Numbered from the stretch's first letter, positions 33,325-43,193 are shown. The stretch is 64,000 nucleotides of DNA from Symbiodinium kawagutii (GCA_009767595.1 VSDK01024297.1:394607-458606); one strand, 5' to 3'. The notes: generated by a model from the letters alone, not told the origin. A program made the numbers and translations.

Positions 33325-33531
33325 GAACTCACCCCGGACTTCCCGCGGCCTGTGGAGAGCAGCGTGGTGACCGTTGCCGCGCCCCGCCGGAAACGTTGCC
33401 GTCGAAAACGTCGTCGCCAGGACGTCATGCCCACCCTGAAGCGTAACTCGCAACCCCCGCGGCTGCGCACCCTGGAGTCGTCACTGGGCAATGGACAGCG
33501 CACCGTGTTGTCGTCGTTGACTCAGCTTTAA
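33325..33531 (+). CDS. 3'-terminal exon of unit 4 with basic motif
   Basis: The frame ends at TAA 33529-33531 and reads back through TLESSLGNGQRTVLSSLTQL, DVMPTLKRNSQPPRLR, RRKRCRRKRRRQ and VESSVVTVAAP to ELTPDFPRP. The arginine/lysine run is a classic nuclear-localisation or RNA-binding patch. The exact acceptor is unclear (GGAGAG or GAGCAG near 33356-33362), so the first residues may be intronic. CCATCATC words precede it. AT-rich sequence follows the stop. Confidence 0.6.
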   Translation, partial: ELTPDFPRPVESSVVTVAAPRRKRCRRKRRRQDVMPTLKRNSQPPRLRTLESSLGNGQRTVLSSLTQL

Positions 33532-33774
33532 GCCGCTCAGGGACTATCAAATGGTTAACGATTAAGCAGTTCTGATTGAGAGGGGGACGCCCTGCGCCCG
33601 TGGCATTTCCAATAGAAACACTGATTTTTTGAAAGTTACAAAGATGCAGTAATATGAAGGTGATATGTAGTAAATGCTTAATGTCAATATTTATGTATGC
33701 ATATGCATGTGAGGCTTTGTAGTGGTTCTGCTTAAGTAAATCTACTTGCTTTTTTTGCATGCATTGCTAAATAG

Positions 33775-34600
33775 GCCATAATGTCATTGAATGGACACCT
33801 AATCAAATAGGCTATACAGGCATTAAACAGGCCCTAATCAAATAGGCGATGCAGTCATTAAATAGGCCCTAATCAAATAGGCGATAGCTAAGTAGGTCAT
33901 CCTGATGTATGCCTGAATTCAAGAGGCCGTAGTAAACAGGCTACAATTGAGTTTGACGGCGCAATACTGAAAACACCAAATAATTTGGACAAATGCTGGT
34001 ATCTAGGAATTTCCCTGCGAGCTTTAGTGTTTCTGGCGTTTTTGTTGGTAAATAAATAGCAAATGATATGCTCTAATCAAATAGACCCTAATTGGAATAC
34101 CCACACTTAGACCCGCTCTAATTAAATAGATTCTACTGAAATGGATTATACTGCGGTTGAATATTCCCTAATGAAATAGGCCATAGGAAAAATTGTAATA
34201 TTTAATTTGCCTTAATTCAAGAAGCTGTAATTAAACAGGCAATAATGAGTTTGAAAGTACGACACCAAAAACTCCAAAAGCACAAATTTGGATTTGGGGC
34301 GTTCTCCAACTTGTCCTGAATTTTTTTGCGTTTTCAATGTTCTTAATATCAACTAGGGCCTATTTATTGAGATTGAGTCTTTAATTAATCATTTGGCACC
34401 CAGACCACCGAAAGCATGGTGTCAATTGTAGTCATTTAATGGGAGGGCCTCGCTATCTAATGGGAGGGACCCTATTTAATTGACACCAAAAACGCCAAAT
34501 AATTTGGACAAATATGACTACCTGAGGAATTCTCCTGAAATCTTTTTGTTTTCGGTGTTTTTGGTATTTCTAGTCTGTTGGTGTCAATTATTTATTATGT
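33775..34600. repeat. Degenerate AATAGGCC repeats and diverged palindrome copies
   Basis: 33775-34250 repeats words such as CTAATCAAATAGGC and TAAATAGGCC at irregular spacing. Interspersed are diverged forms of the palindromic unit of the array at 34.6-35.27 kb (ACACCAAATAATTTGGACAAAT near 33970 and 34490, ACACCAAAAACTCC near 34265). No gene seen. Confidence 0.6.
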
Positions 34601-34617
34601 AATGGTAAGCACTGAAA

Positions 34618-35270
34618 ACACCAAAAACACCAAAGATTTCAGGAGAATTCCTCAACTAGTCATATTTGTCTGAAATCTTTGGTGTTTTTGGTGTTTTTGG
34701 TGTCAATTATTCCTTATTTAATGGGAGGGGCCCCCAAACCCCCCCCCAAAAAAACCAAAAACACCAAAGATTTCAGACAAATATGACTAGTTGAGGAATT
34801 CTCCTGAAATCTTTGGTGTTTTTGGTGTTTTTGGTGTCAATTATTCCTTATTTAATGGGAGGGGCCCCCAAACCCCCCCCCAAAAAAACCAAAAACACCA
34901 AAGATTTCAGACAAATATGACTAGTTGAGGAATTCTCCTGAAATCTTTGGTGTTTTTGGTGTTTTTGGTGTCAATTATTCCTTATTTAATGGGAGGGGCC
35001 CCCAAACCCCCCCCCAAAAAAACCAAAAACACCAAAGATTTCAGACAAATATGACTAGTTGAGGAATTCTCCTGAAATCTTTGGTGTTTTTGGTGTTTTT
35101 GGTGTCAATTATTCCTTATTTAATGGGAGGGGCCCCCAAACCCCCCCCCAAAAAAACCAAAAACACCAAAGATTTCAGACAAATATGACTAGTTGAGGAA
35201 TTCTCCTGAAATCTTTGGTGTTTTTGGTGTTTTTGGTGTTTTTGGTGTCAATTATTCTTATTTATATAAT
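34618..35270. repeat. 134-bp tandem array of a palindromic unit
   Basis: The block starting ATGGGAGGGGCCCCC recurs at 34721, 34855, 34989 and 35123, exactly 134 bp apart, and the copies look identical. Each unit has two perfect 22-nt inverted arms (CCAAAAACACC...TTTCAG and complement) around a 27-nt spacer, plus a run of nine C. The first unit (arms 34621-34642 and 34670-34691) carries the same spacer in inverted orientation. Confidence 0.95.
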
Positions 35271-35329
35271 GGGAAGGGTCCCAAAACCATGAAAAACACA
35301 CGGGCGCACAGCGTCCCTTTCTGTTCTGA

Positions 35330-36250
35330 TTATACAACTGGTTGATCATTAACCATGCTGGTTTGATCTTCACCGGTTGATGATACAACTGGTGATACAA
35401 CTGGTTGATTAAGCAACTATTCTGGTTTTATTGATCAACCATTCTGGTTTAAGTTCCTCAGGTGGTTGAGTAAGAATGGTTGATTATGATTAATCATAAA
35501 AATCTCAGGATGGTTGATTGATAATGGTTAACACAACTGGTCAATCTAGTGGTTAATGATGATTCTAGTGGTTAATGGTTGATTAATCAGGGTTTATAAT
35601 GATTAATGAAAATGGTTAATGATGAAAAATGGTTATTTAAGTGGTTAATCCATAATGGTTGAATCCAATGATTGTAAGGGTATTATATTTGGTCAATGAT
35701 ATGCTTAGCTAATGGTTAGTCTGATTGATCCTATGATCTACTGGAGGTTGACCATTGGTTAGATAATGATCTACTAGTGGATGGCAAAGGAATATTCAAC
35801 GAGAATCCAATGATCTACCAATGATTAGCTAATGGTTCACTACTATGATTTTCAGGCTATAACATATAATATGGTTAATCAATTGATCTACAAATTCAAT
35901 GATCTACGAACGATCAGCGAATGTTGATCTAATGATCTACCAATGATCTACTAATGATCTAGTAAGATTAGTTCACTGGTGCTTGTTAGTTTGGATTCTC
36001 TCAAGGGTAATCTAGTGATCTGGTCAGCTAATGGTTGACGACGAAGTGGCAGTTGTGGGTTGGTTGTTGATTGTTGACTCAAGGTTTAGAAGGGCAATCT
36101 AATGATTGTTGAATGATCTAGCAATGATCTACTCTTGGTCAGCTAGTGGTTTGCTACCTGACATGGTTAACTGATGGTTAGTCTAATGATCTATCAATGG
36201 TGAACTAATGGTTAATTATTGCTGAACTCGTGGTTCGCTAGTGGCTATTG
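35330..36250. repeat. GGTTGAT and AATGATCTAC minisatellite-like tract
   Basis: Degenerate TGGTTGATTAA words to about 35660, then many AATGATCTAC words to about 36200. Strand bias is strong (GATGG/GGTT on plus). No coding island. Confidence 0.5.
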
Positions 36251-36257
36251 TTCGTGG

Positions 36258-36258
36258 T

Positions 36259-36295
<37 letters not shown>
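36258..36295. repeat. (TTG)n microsatellite, about 12 units
   Basis: Pure TTG repeat. ORFs reading poly-Val or, on the other strand, poly-Thr here are artefacts. Confidence 0.95.
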
Positions 36296-37221
36296 GAATT
36301 CAGTGACAGAGCCCAGATTCAACATATTGTTTGTGATTGGTGGTTTGCAACATATTTTTTCAACCAACCAACGTTTGATGATTAACCAGTCGATGAGCAT
36401 AGAACCACAAACCAGCATGGCATTGTATTCAAAAAACTGCCAATAAGGATTTTCATTGGCCCAATGGGAGGTACTCTCCACCTACAGAGATACCCATATC
36501 AATGTAATTCATGTTTCATTTTTTCCGGTTGGATCCATGCGATAGCCCCAGAGTTATGTTTAGTTTTATGATTGCATCTATTGTTTGCGTGGGTGACTAA
36601 GTTGACTTCTAGTGCAAGAAACTATTCACTTGTGCGCTCAATCGAACCTTGGCGCACTTGTGTTGGATAGACCTGTTTAGATCAATATATCGAAATTGAA
36701 ATCAGCAAAATTACCAATGATACCACTTACATAATAGGCACCGAGATCTTGGCAAGATTGGGCCTGCAGGCGTAGCCCCAAGGTGGTTATTGAGAGATCC
36801 ATATGAAAAAGCCGCCTATGTTTGATGGCAAATCGGCAGCCATTTATGGTACAACTAGGACTGGTCTATTCATATGGATCTACCATTAGTAGCTATGAAA
36901 GCATGAGACTATGGTCAATCATATGGGTGTTTCTCAAGTCATGGGTATACCCCCAGTTATCACCCAGTTCATTAACCACTGGGGAAGGTTTTAACGAATT
37001 CACCTCAGCATGTCACAATGACAGGAAGTGCACATTGGCTATTCAAGCGTTGGTCTGATGTTGGTTTTTATTTTATGGAATCCATAGATTCCACAAAGTT
37101 GCTCAACAGACAATAGATAGTCAAGTTGGTAATCAGCTATTGATTATCCAATCGTGTGAAAATGTTTGAAGCTATTGATCAAGTTGAAAAACTACTTTTG
37201 ACCATGACTTTTCTTCCCCAG

Positions 37222-37275
37222 TTTTGCCAACATATCCGATTCTCAGAGATCAAACCAGCCACTGGCGAGTTTCAG
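37222..37275 (+). CDS. Exon-like island with textbook acceptor (unit 5)
   Basis: CTTTTCTTCCCCAG is the best pyrimidine-tract acceptor in the window. GTTTCAG|GTAGTT is the donor. Exactly 18 codons: FCQHIRFSEIKPATGEFQ. The next open block begins only 16 bases later (37292), also after an AG. Confidence 0.45.
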
Positions 37276-37291
37276 GTAGTTCTTTAAGCAG

Positions 37292-37369
37292 GTGAACAGG
37301 GGCACCACCTTTTGGGGTCCCAGTCTTCGGAAACAACGCGCGAAACCAACTCGGGACGTTCGCGACTAG
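37292..37369 (+). CDS. Stop-containing coding block (unit 5)
   Basis: AAGCAG|GTGAAC acceptor. The frame reads VNRGTTFWGPSLRKQRAKPT then RDVRD and TAG at 37367-37369. Basic, plausible C-terminus. The upstream AG (37221) and this AG may be alternative acceptors. Reading from the first in this frame meets a TAG at 37277-37279. Confidence 0.45.
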   Translation: MNRGTTFWGPSLRKQRAKPTRDVRD

Positions 37370-38157
37370 TGTACAGCTGGGTATCGGTCAAATCCATTTG
37401 GAACCAAAAAACGCGTAGTAGAGAGTACAACCTAACAAAGACTATAGTGGTTCCCCTGTGGTTATATAGCAAAACTATCCAAACTCCTGTCACCTATGGT
37501 TTGACGCAGGAAAAGTGATCAAAGGGTACGTGAACATCCCAAGAAAGCCTAGTTTGGCCACTTACGGTATGTGAACAGGCTGGGTTACATAAGGGCACCT
37601 GCTTATAAACCAGAAATTACTATGAGGCTTGCATTGTGCACTGTTGTTGTGAGGTGCGTGCTCAAGAAGATAGTTTTATATTGGCTTCTACTGGCTGATT
37701 ATGGATGCTAATAAACGATGCTAGAGATAGATGCAACTGTAGTTGATGATGGCTAATAATCGTCATAATCAGCAACAGGAGCAACAATGATTGTGGCGAG
37801 TGCTAATGATGGACGCATCTTGCTAGCCATGATGGTGCATAACAAGTGTTCATAGCAATGGCTATTGCTTCTGTTGGTTAGAAACTAAGAAGGAGTGGTT
37901 GGTGGTCATAAACATTTTTTGTCTTCACTAGCATTAAGAACTGGTTGGTTTGTTGACCCTTTCTTCAAAGGGGTTGAAACCACAAACCAGCAAACTGTTT
38001 GTGTCTGTCGAGTTTGTGGTTGAGCCCAGGCCTACCATTGGAATTGTTCACCAAGGCTTGGGAAATTGGAGGCTTTTCCACAGATTCCACAGTGCCTTCG
38101 GCCCAAAGTTCGTTCAAATTGTTTCCGAGTGATGTGTTGAAACTGCTTTGACACAAA

Positions 38158-39453
38158 ATGATTAAGATTCATGTGACTTTACCAAGTGGTCGGAGTGAAA
38201 CCCTTTCACTTCCACAGTCCTCTACTGAAGAGGACTTGAAGAAGCAGGCCCAGCAAGTTTTTGGACGAAGGTTCCTGAAGCTTATTGCTCCAGATGGACA
38301 TGTTGTGACCGATCGCAAGACGCTGAAAGATGCAGGGTTTGAAGACGGAGATCATGTGGCTGCAGTGTTCCTACAACCGAAAATAGCAGCAACAAGGCAT
38401 GCCTTTGCCCTGTGGTGCGTTGGGGGCGATGGGGCTACAGTATGGGGCCATCCACATTGTGGTGGCAAAGCATCTCAAGTCCAAGATCGGCTCCGGAGTG
38501 TGCAGCAGATTCAGGCCACAGGCACTGCATTTGCTGCCGTCCTTGCAGATGGTTTAGTTGTTACCTGGGGCGATCCTGATTCTGGCGGTGACAGCTCCAA
38601 TGTACAAGATCGGCTCCGGAATGTGCAGCAAATTCAAGGCACGTACAATGCATTTGCTGCGATTCTTGCAGATGGTTCGGTTGTTGCATGGGGTAATCCA
38701 GATTCCGGCGGTGACAGCTCTCACGTGCAAGATCAGCTCCAGAGCGTGCAGCACATTCAAGGCACACACCATGCATTTGCTGCCGTCCGTGCAGACGGTT
38801 CAGTTGTTACGTGGGGCAGACCAAATTCTGGCGAAAACAGCTCGCAAGTCAGAGATCAGCTCCGCAATGTGCAACAAATTCAGGCCACACACAGTGCATT
38901 TGCTGCCATCCTTGCAGATGGTTCAGTTGTTACTTGGGGCAATGTCCGTTTTGGTGGCGACAGCTCCAACGTTCAAGATCGGCTCCGGAGTGTGCAGCAG
39001 ATTCAAGCCACAGGCACTGCATTCGCTGCCGTCCTTGCAGACGGTTCAGTTGTTACTTGGGGCCATCCTGATTCTGGCGGTGACAGCTCCAATGTACAAG
39101 ATCGGCTCCGGAATGTGCAGCAAATCCAAGGCACGTACAATGCATTTGCTGCCGTCCTTGCGGATGGTTCAGTTGTTACCTGGGGTAAGCCAAATTCTGG
39201 CGGGCAGAGCGGTGATGTGCAAGATCAGCTCTGGAGTGTGCAGCAGATTGAGTCCACATTCGCTGCATTCGCTGCCGTCCTTGCAGACGGTTCAGTTGTT
39301 ACTTGGGGCGATCCCCGTTTTGGCGGGGACAGCTCCGACGTTCAAGATCGGCTCCGGAGTGTGCAGCACATTCAAGCCACAGAACGAGCGTTTGCTGCTG
39401 TCCTTGCAGATGAGTCAGTTGTTACTTGGGGCGATCCGTTTTTTGGGGCGTAG
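38158..39453 (+). CDS. Ubiquitin-like domain + RCC1/HERC-like 41-residue repeat protein
   Basis: Intact, intronless 431-codon gene (ATG 38158, TAG 39451-39453). Residues 1-72 resemble a ubiquitin-like beta-grasp domain: MIKIHVTLPSGRSETLSLPQ, a helix STEEDLKKQAQQVFG, then LIAPDGHVVTDRKTLKDAGF. From residue 83 there are nine tandem units, seven of them full 41-residue repeats starting at 125 and every 41 thereafter, of the form FAAVLADGSVVTWG-P-SGGDSS-VQDRL-SVQQIQ. The last is truncated after 20 residues. This repeat type is usually annotated as RCC1/HERC-like in symbiodiniacean algae. No HECT ligase domain is present, so E3 activity should not be assumed. A role in protein interaction is inferred. 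High nucleotide identity between units points to recent expansion. The start is the first ATG in frame, just after GACACAAA. Confidence 0.85.
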   Translation: MIKIHVTLPSGRSETLSLPQSSTEEDLKKQAQQVFGRRFLKLIAPDGHVVTDRKTLKDAGFEDGDHVAAVFLQPKIAATRHAFALWCVGGDGATVWGHPHCGGKASQVQDRLRSVQQIQATGTAFAAVLADGLVVTWGDPDSGGDSSNVQDRLRNVQQIQGTYNAFAAILADGSVVAWGNPDSGGDSSHVQDQLQSVQHIQGTHHAFAAVRADGSVVTWGRPNSGENSSQVRDQLRNVQQIQATHSAFAAILADGSVVTWGNVRFGGDSSNVQDRLRSVQQIQATGTAFAAVLADGSVVTWGHPDSGGDSSNVQDRLRNVQQIQGTYNAFAAVLADGSVVTWGKPNSGGQSGDVQDQLWSVQQIESTFAAFAAVLADGSVVTWGDPRFGGDSSDVQDRLRSVQHIQATERAFAAVLADESVVTWGDPFFGA

Positions 39454-39975
39454 AAAATGGCAGCGCAGGGTGGGTGGCACATGAGGTGGGTTGAGGTGTC
39501 CCCCGTGAACCCCTGCACAGTGGTCATTCTCAAGTGGTGTTCTCTTGACCGTTCAGTACGTGAAGATAGCAGTGCTTAATCATTATCACGATCATCATCA
39601 CAAACACTACGATGACACTATGGTTCACTATTGCCTGTAGTCGTTTTTCCATACCATCTTAAACAATTGTTCAGAAATCTTGTGGACCATGAAATGATTA
39701 TAAGCATGATTAATCATCACCACCTTTGCTAAACACTACTGTGAACCATCGTAGATATAATCATGACCACCTACTCTCAGCCACTAATACCCACCGACAA
39801 CGTTTGATACAGTATAATTACTAGTGTTTAACATTTTGACTACTGTATCATTGACCATCATTATAGTTATAACCAGTGATGAGCATTGCCCACCATCAAT
39901 GTCTACATCACGAACCATCATGAATCATCGTCATCACTATATGCAATTGCAAAGGTACCCATGAAACCGGGGCGG
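39454..39975. other. Spacer rich in CCATCATGAACC words
   Basis: After the stop of the repeat gene the plus strand shows CACTACGATGACAC then ACCATCAT/ATCATCAC words to about 39945. No coding island. Confidence 0.35.
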
Positions 39976-39998
39976 TACCCTTAACAGGTAGATGCAAG

Positions 39999-40102
39999 GT
40001 GGGCCCCTAACCAGCTATTGCCAAATATAACTAGGGTAACTACCACTTAAATGGCTTTACACACCAAGTTATAACATTTGGGGGGGGCCCACCTTGTGGG
40101 AG
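39999..40102. mobile_element. Family 4 inverted-repeat element forming a whole 104-bp intron
   Basis: Inverted ends CAAGGTGGGCCCC and GGGGCCCACCTTG. Taken as an intron it runs GT at 39999 to AG at 40101-40102. Plus-strand flanks are open in phase 0 on both sides (THETGAVPLTGRCK before, MLNMRVFYLLHGEPVRHDQT after). Because the ends are palindromic, the minus strand also has AAG|GTGGGC and an AAG|GG acceptor, and its flanks are open and phase-matched (VMSDRFTMEKIEDPHIQHLP before, YRPGFMGTFAIAYSDDDD after). The element is therefore spliceable in silico in either direction. Confidence 0.6.
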
Positions 40103-40193
40103 ATGTTGAATATGAGGGTCTTCTATCTTCTCCATGGTGAACCTGTCAGACATGACCAAACTAAGCTTCGTCAGGATGTTCACCCCTTTGTAG
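40103..40193 (+). CDS. Exon-like island after the family 4 intron (strand uncertain)
   Basis: Plus frame MLNMRVFYLLHGEPVRHDQT then KLRQDVHPFV with TTGTAG|GTTGG as donor. The minus frame over the same bases, TYKGVNILTKLSLVMSDRFT then MEKIEDPHIQHLPQ, looks at least as protein-like and belongs to a 94-codon ORF (40040-40324). I cannot decide the strand by eye. Confidence 0.35.
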
Positions 40194-40654
40194 GTTGGTT
40201 GATATTGAGCCATAGCCGTATCCATTATGAATTGATTGTCAACCGCTATAAATTCATTGTCAACTAGCCATTTTTTTCCTTTTTTGGGTGTTTTGTTAAC
40301 CACTAACAGTTGATTGTTAACCATTATTGGCCACTATCAACCCCATCATCCGCTGAACCTTTTTGTTGGTGATCATCCACTACTATCATTTACCAGCTTA
40401 TTATCCAGGTTGTTAACCAACCAGCCAATCAACCACGATTTATATAACCCATAGTGAGCTGCTCAACCATTATTTGGCACTATTTGTTTTTGTTAAGCGT
40501 CTACTCCAGTCGATAGTTAACAATCGATCAACCATACTAGGTGATTATTATTAGACCCATTGACTACTCCCGTTGATAGTTTATTTACCATTGATTACCA
40601 TTATCAAATACCAAAACCACTAGCATTACAACCATTATTATTAGTTGATGCTTA

Positions 40655-40768
40655 GCGGCCGTGATCGAATCCAGGATGTCTCTCGGCTTGCCGCACCGCT
40701 GCCAAGGTGAGGTGAGGACGATGAAACGCCGCGCCGAAAAGCGCGGCCCTCGCACGGGGGGATCGCTG
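40655..40768 (+). CDS. Coding island with alternative splice readings (unit 7)
   Basis: Reading 1: TGCTTAG|CGG to CCAAG|GTGAGG, frame GRDRIQDVSRLAAPLP. Reading 2: ATCCAG|GATG to TCGCTG|GTAGAGG, frame MSLGLPHRCQGEVRTMKRRA then EKRGPRTGGSL. Both have good AG|...|GT signals. GATTACCATTATC words lie upstream. A minisatellite of TGATGGTTAATAAGCTGG units begins directly downstream. Confidence 0.45.
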
Positions 40769-40789
40769 GTAGAGGGTATGGCCATGGTC

Positions 40790-41120
40790 AACGCATTGAT
40801 GATGGTTAATAAGCTGGTTCAATGATGATTGATAAACTGGTTTCATGATGGTTGATAAGCTGGTTTAATGATGATTCATAAAGTCGTTTCATAATGATTA
40901 ATTAATAAGCTGGTTTAATGATGATTTATAAAGTGGTTTCATGATGATTAATAAGCTGGTTTAATGATGGTTGACGATGGTGATGGTCAATGATGGTTGA
41001 AAATGTTTCATACTGGTTGATTCTGGTTGATTCTGAGGGTTATCTGTGGTTCACTTAGGCTGGTTGTGGTTGGTTCACGTTTGGGTGATTACCAGGTTAA
41101 TGGTAGACATAATCAGAGTT
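40790..41120. repeat. Minisatellite of TGATGGTT/AAGCTGGTTTA words
   Basis: Irregular units such as TGATGATTGATAAACTGGTT and ATAAGCTGGTTTAATGATG repeated about eight times. This is a typical 5' intron tract of the window. Confidence 0.65.
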
Positions 41121-41392
41121 GAATGGTTTATTTATCAACTTATACCTGAGGGAGGTGCCACTCTTTATACCTGAGTGTCACAATTGTTTCACATCGGCGC
41201 AACACGCTTGAAGCTACTATATTGCCGGTGGTTGATGTTGTTGTTCGTTGCTGCTGTACCAGTTTGCCCTTACCAAACATGAGCTATGGCTCTTCAAAAT
41301 TGATAGTAAACATCGGGCTCTTGGTTGCTTTATTCGATCACACTTGTGAATTGCATTAATGTGTTCTTAACCCCGGCTTGGATGTGCCCCAG

Positions 41393-41492
41393 CCAGCCTG
41401 AGCAGAGTTGGTTTGCAGAATTTTGTTCGAAAATGGAGTGGTACCTCTGAGTTTTGGTGGTTTAGGATGCTTGATAGGCAAGATACACTCTG
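41393..41492 (+). CDS. Exon-like island ending at a family 3 element (unit 7)
   Basis: CCCCAG|CC acceptor. The frame reads SLSRVGLQNFVRKWSGTSEF then WWFRMLDRQDTL. It ends at CTCTG|GTAAAC in the left arm of the family 3 element. Trp/Phe-rich and clearly protein-like. A 69-codon minus ORF overlaps (FRTKFCKPTLLRLAGAHPSR) and is the alternative reading. Confidence 0.5.
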
Positions 41493-41592
41493 GTAAACTA
41501 ACCTGGCAATGGATTTTGACCATATTTTATAGTGAAACCCTGGGAAGTCACCAATAATTGGTGGATTTTCCATTGCCAGGTTAGTTTAGCAG
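41493..41592 (+). mobile_element. Family 3 element as a complete 100-bp intron
   Basis: GTAAACTAACCTGGCAATGG at the 5' end and CCAGGTTAGTTTAGCAG at the 3' end; the arms are inverted repeats. As an intron it starts GT (41493) and ends AG (41592). The exon codon TG|C is completed across it. The copy at 19706-19805 behaves the same way. This is the clearest case of a small element acting as an entire intron in the window. Confidence 0.65.
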
Positions 41593-41626
41593 CCTAGGTA
41601 TGCCAACAACATCAATCTCAGAATGA
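41593..41626 (+). CDS. Terminal exon after the family 3 intron (unit 7)
   Basis: Starts CCTAGGTATG. With the carried-over TG it reads CLGMPTTSISE and TGA at 41624-41626. It is short, and its support comes from phase agreement with the exon ending at 41492. Confidence 0.4.
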
Positions 41627-42182
41627 TCCATGGTTTACGGTGGTCTATGGCGGCAAGATGATCCTGATATCGAGGAAAACAAATGGTGAACAAAAGTGAT
41701 TAGGGACACAACTCGCACAGCAGCGGGGATGGTGAAAGTCATTTTGGGCAAGAAGCACTGGAGACGGTAAATGAGTTGTCCATAGATCCACCGGTGGGTG
41801 CAGTGCTATGGCTGCAGCGTACCTGGCAGCAGCTAACAGTGAACAGCCATGCGTGTTTGTTTGTTTGTTTGATCTTATTTACCTGGATGGCTTACACCCA
41901 CTAACTTAGGTTTTTAGTGTTTTTGGGATATGATTGATTTACCATATAACCACTAAAAACATCTAAAAACATGTTTTTTTGCAAAGGATCTATGAGCCAC
42001 CAAGTTACAGATACCACGTTTTTACTGCAAAACCGTGACATAACATGTGTATGTACACAGATATACAAACGCTTTCCTTGGATATAACAGGTTGAGTATT
42101 TCCAAAAGGTGTTTGACCAACAGCAGCTCCTTTCAATCCACTCGACATGACCCGTGCATCGATCCTTAAGGTCCTCAGTGAG

Positions 42183-42358
42183 TGTCCGCTGGAGAATCTG
42201 CCGTAGATGTAGAAGGCAGTGCTAGTGAGGAAAACGACTCAGAACCGTGCCGTATGTCAGCCGATATCCACCAGGAGATGTCAATCACACACAGTGAGTT
42301 GACAATTGATGACGCTCAGTGGACGACGCTTCATAGTTTGAGAGCTGTAAAGAAATGA
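42183..42358 (+). CDS. Stop-terminated coding block, unknown protein
   Basis: After GTGAG at 42181-42182 the frame reads AGESAVDVEGSASEENDSEP, then CRMSADIHQEMSITHSELTI and DDAQWTTLHSLRAVKK, TGA at 42356-42358. Acidic Ser/Glu linker followed by a helical end. The preceding bases (MTRASILKVLSECPLENLP, another frame, from ATG 42146) look coding too, so a frameshift may separate them. Confidence 0.5.
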
Positions 42359-42644
42359 TTCGTAGTGGTGGTTAGCCATGATTCATAGTGATAAATTACC
42401 TAGTGCTGGTAGATCTTAGTAAACTTGCTATGTCATGAGTTGCGGCCCCAACTTGCTACAATATGAATTGCGGCCCTGGCACGCGATTGAAGGATTTTCC
42501 TCACTGCCTGCTAGGATGCTGCTAGGATGAAAGAATCAGTGCTGAACATTTGAGAGCCATAGCATGTTGGGACTCGGTACTGTATGCAGAGTGATACGCA
42601 GAAAGGTACTTAACTTAGCTAGGGTAACTACCAGTTTGGTAGAT

Positions 42645-42757
42645 ATGGCTTTGGGCAATATTGACCAACCAGTACTGGGGGATAACAACCAAGAATAATA
42701 AGGAACACAACGGTCAAGGATGGGGGAACCAGGGGTACGGTGTTTTGACCCACAGCC
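42645..42757. mobile_element. Inverted-repeat element, family 2
   Basis: TATGGCTTTGGGCAATATTG to GTTTTGACCCACAGCCA with a GGGGGAACCAGGGGTACGG core. Flanked on both sides by similar AACTTAGC(T/C)AGGGTAA(C/T)TACCAG blocks, as if inserted into, or bracketed by, a duplicated segment. Confidence 0.65.
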
Positions 42758-43161
42758 AAAGGAAATTAACTTAGCCAGGGTAATTACCAGTTATGGTAGA
42801 TTTAACAATAGTTTGGTGGTTTATGTAAGAAACGCAATCTGGATAGACAGCTGTTGCCACGGATAATCCACTCATGGATAGTGCTTGATGGTTGACGCTG
42901 GCTTCGTCAGCCGCCAAGTTCCTCAACTTGTTTGATCATTGCTGGTGCCCTGATCGAAGCTCAGAGACATGCTACGGGTACCGGTGAACGAATGTGAACC
43001 AAGCATAATTCGCATACTCTTTACAGCATGTGTATACATATTATGCTAAGGCATTCTTGTGTAACATGTGTACTGTCGTTAGATGTAGCAATGACAAGCG
43101 TCCTGGAAAATATTCAAACTCTAGGCCGTAAAAAATCTAGGCCCTAGAAGGGGCACTGACC

Positions 43162-43193
<32 letters not shown>

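Noticed and set aside
34618..35270. Possible CRISPR array
   Set aside because: Period 134 bp with identical spacers and palindromic units. Nothing like short repeats with unique spacers, and the DNA is eukaryotic.
38554..39484. Long overlapping ORFs (308 codons plus strand, others minus) inside the repeat gene
   Set aside because: Alternative frames kept open by the 123-bp periodicity of the real gene.
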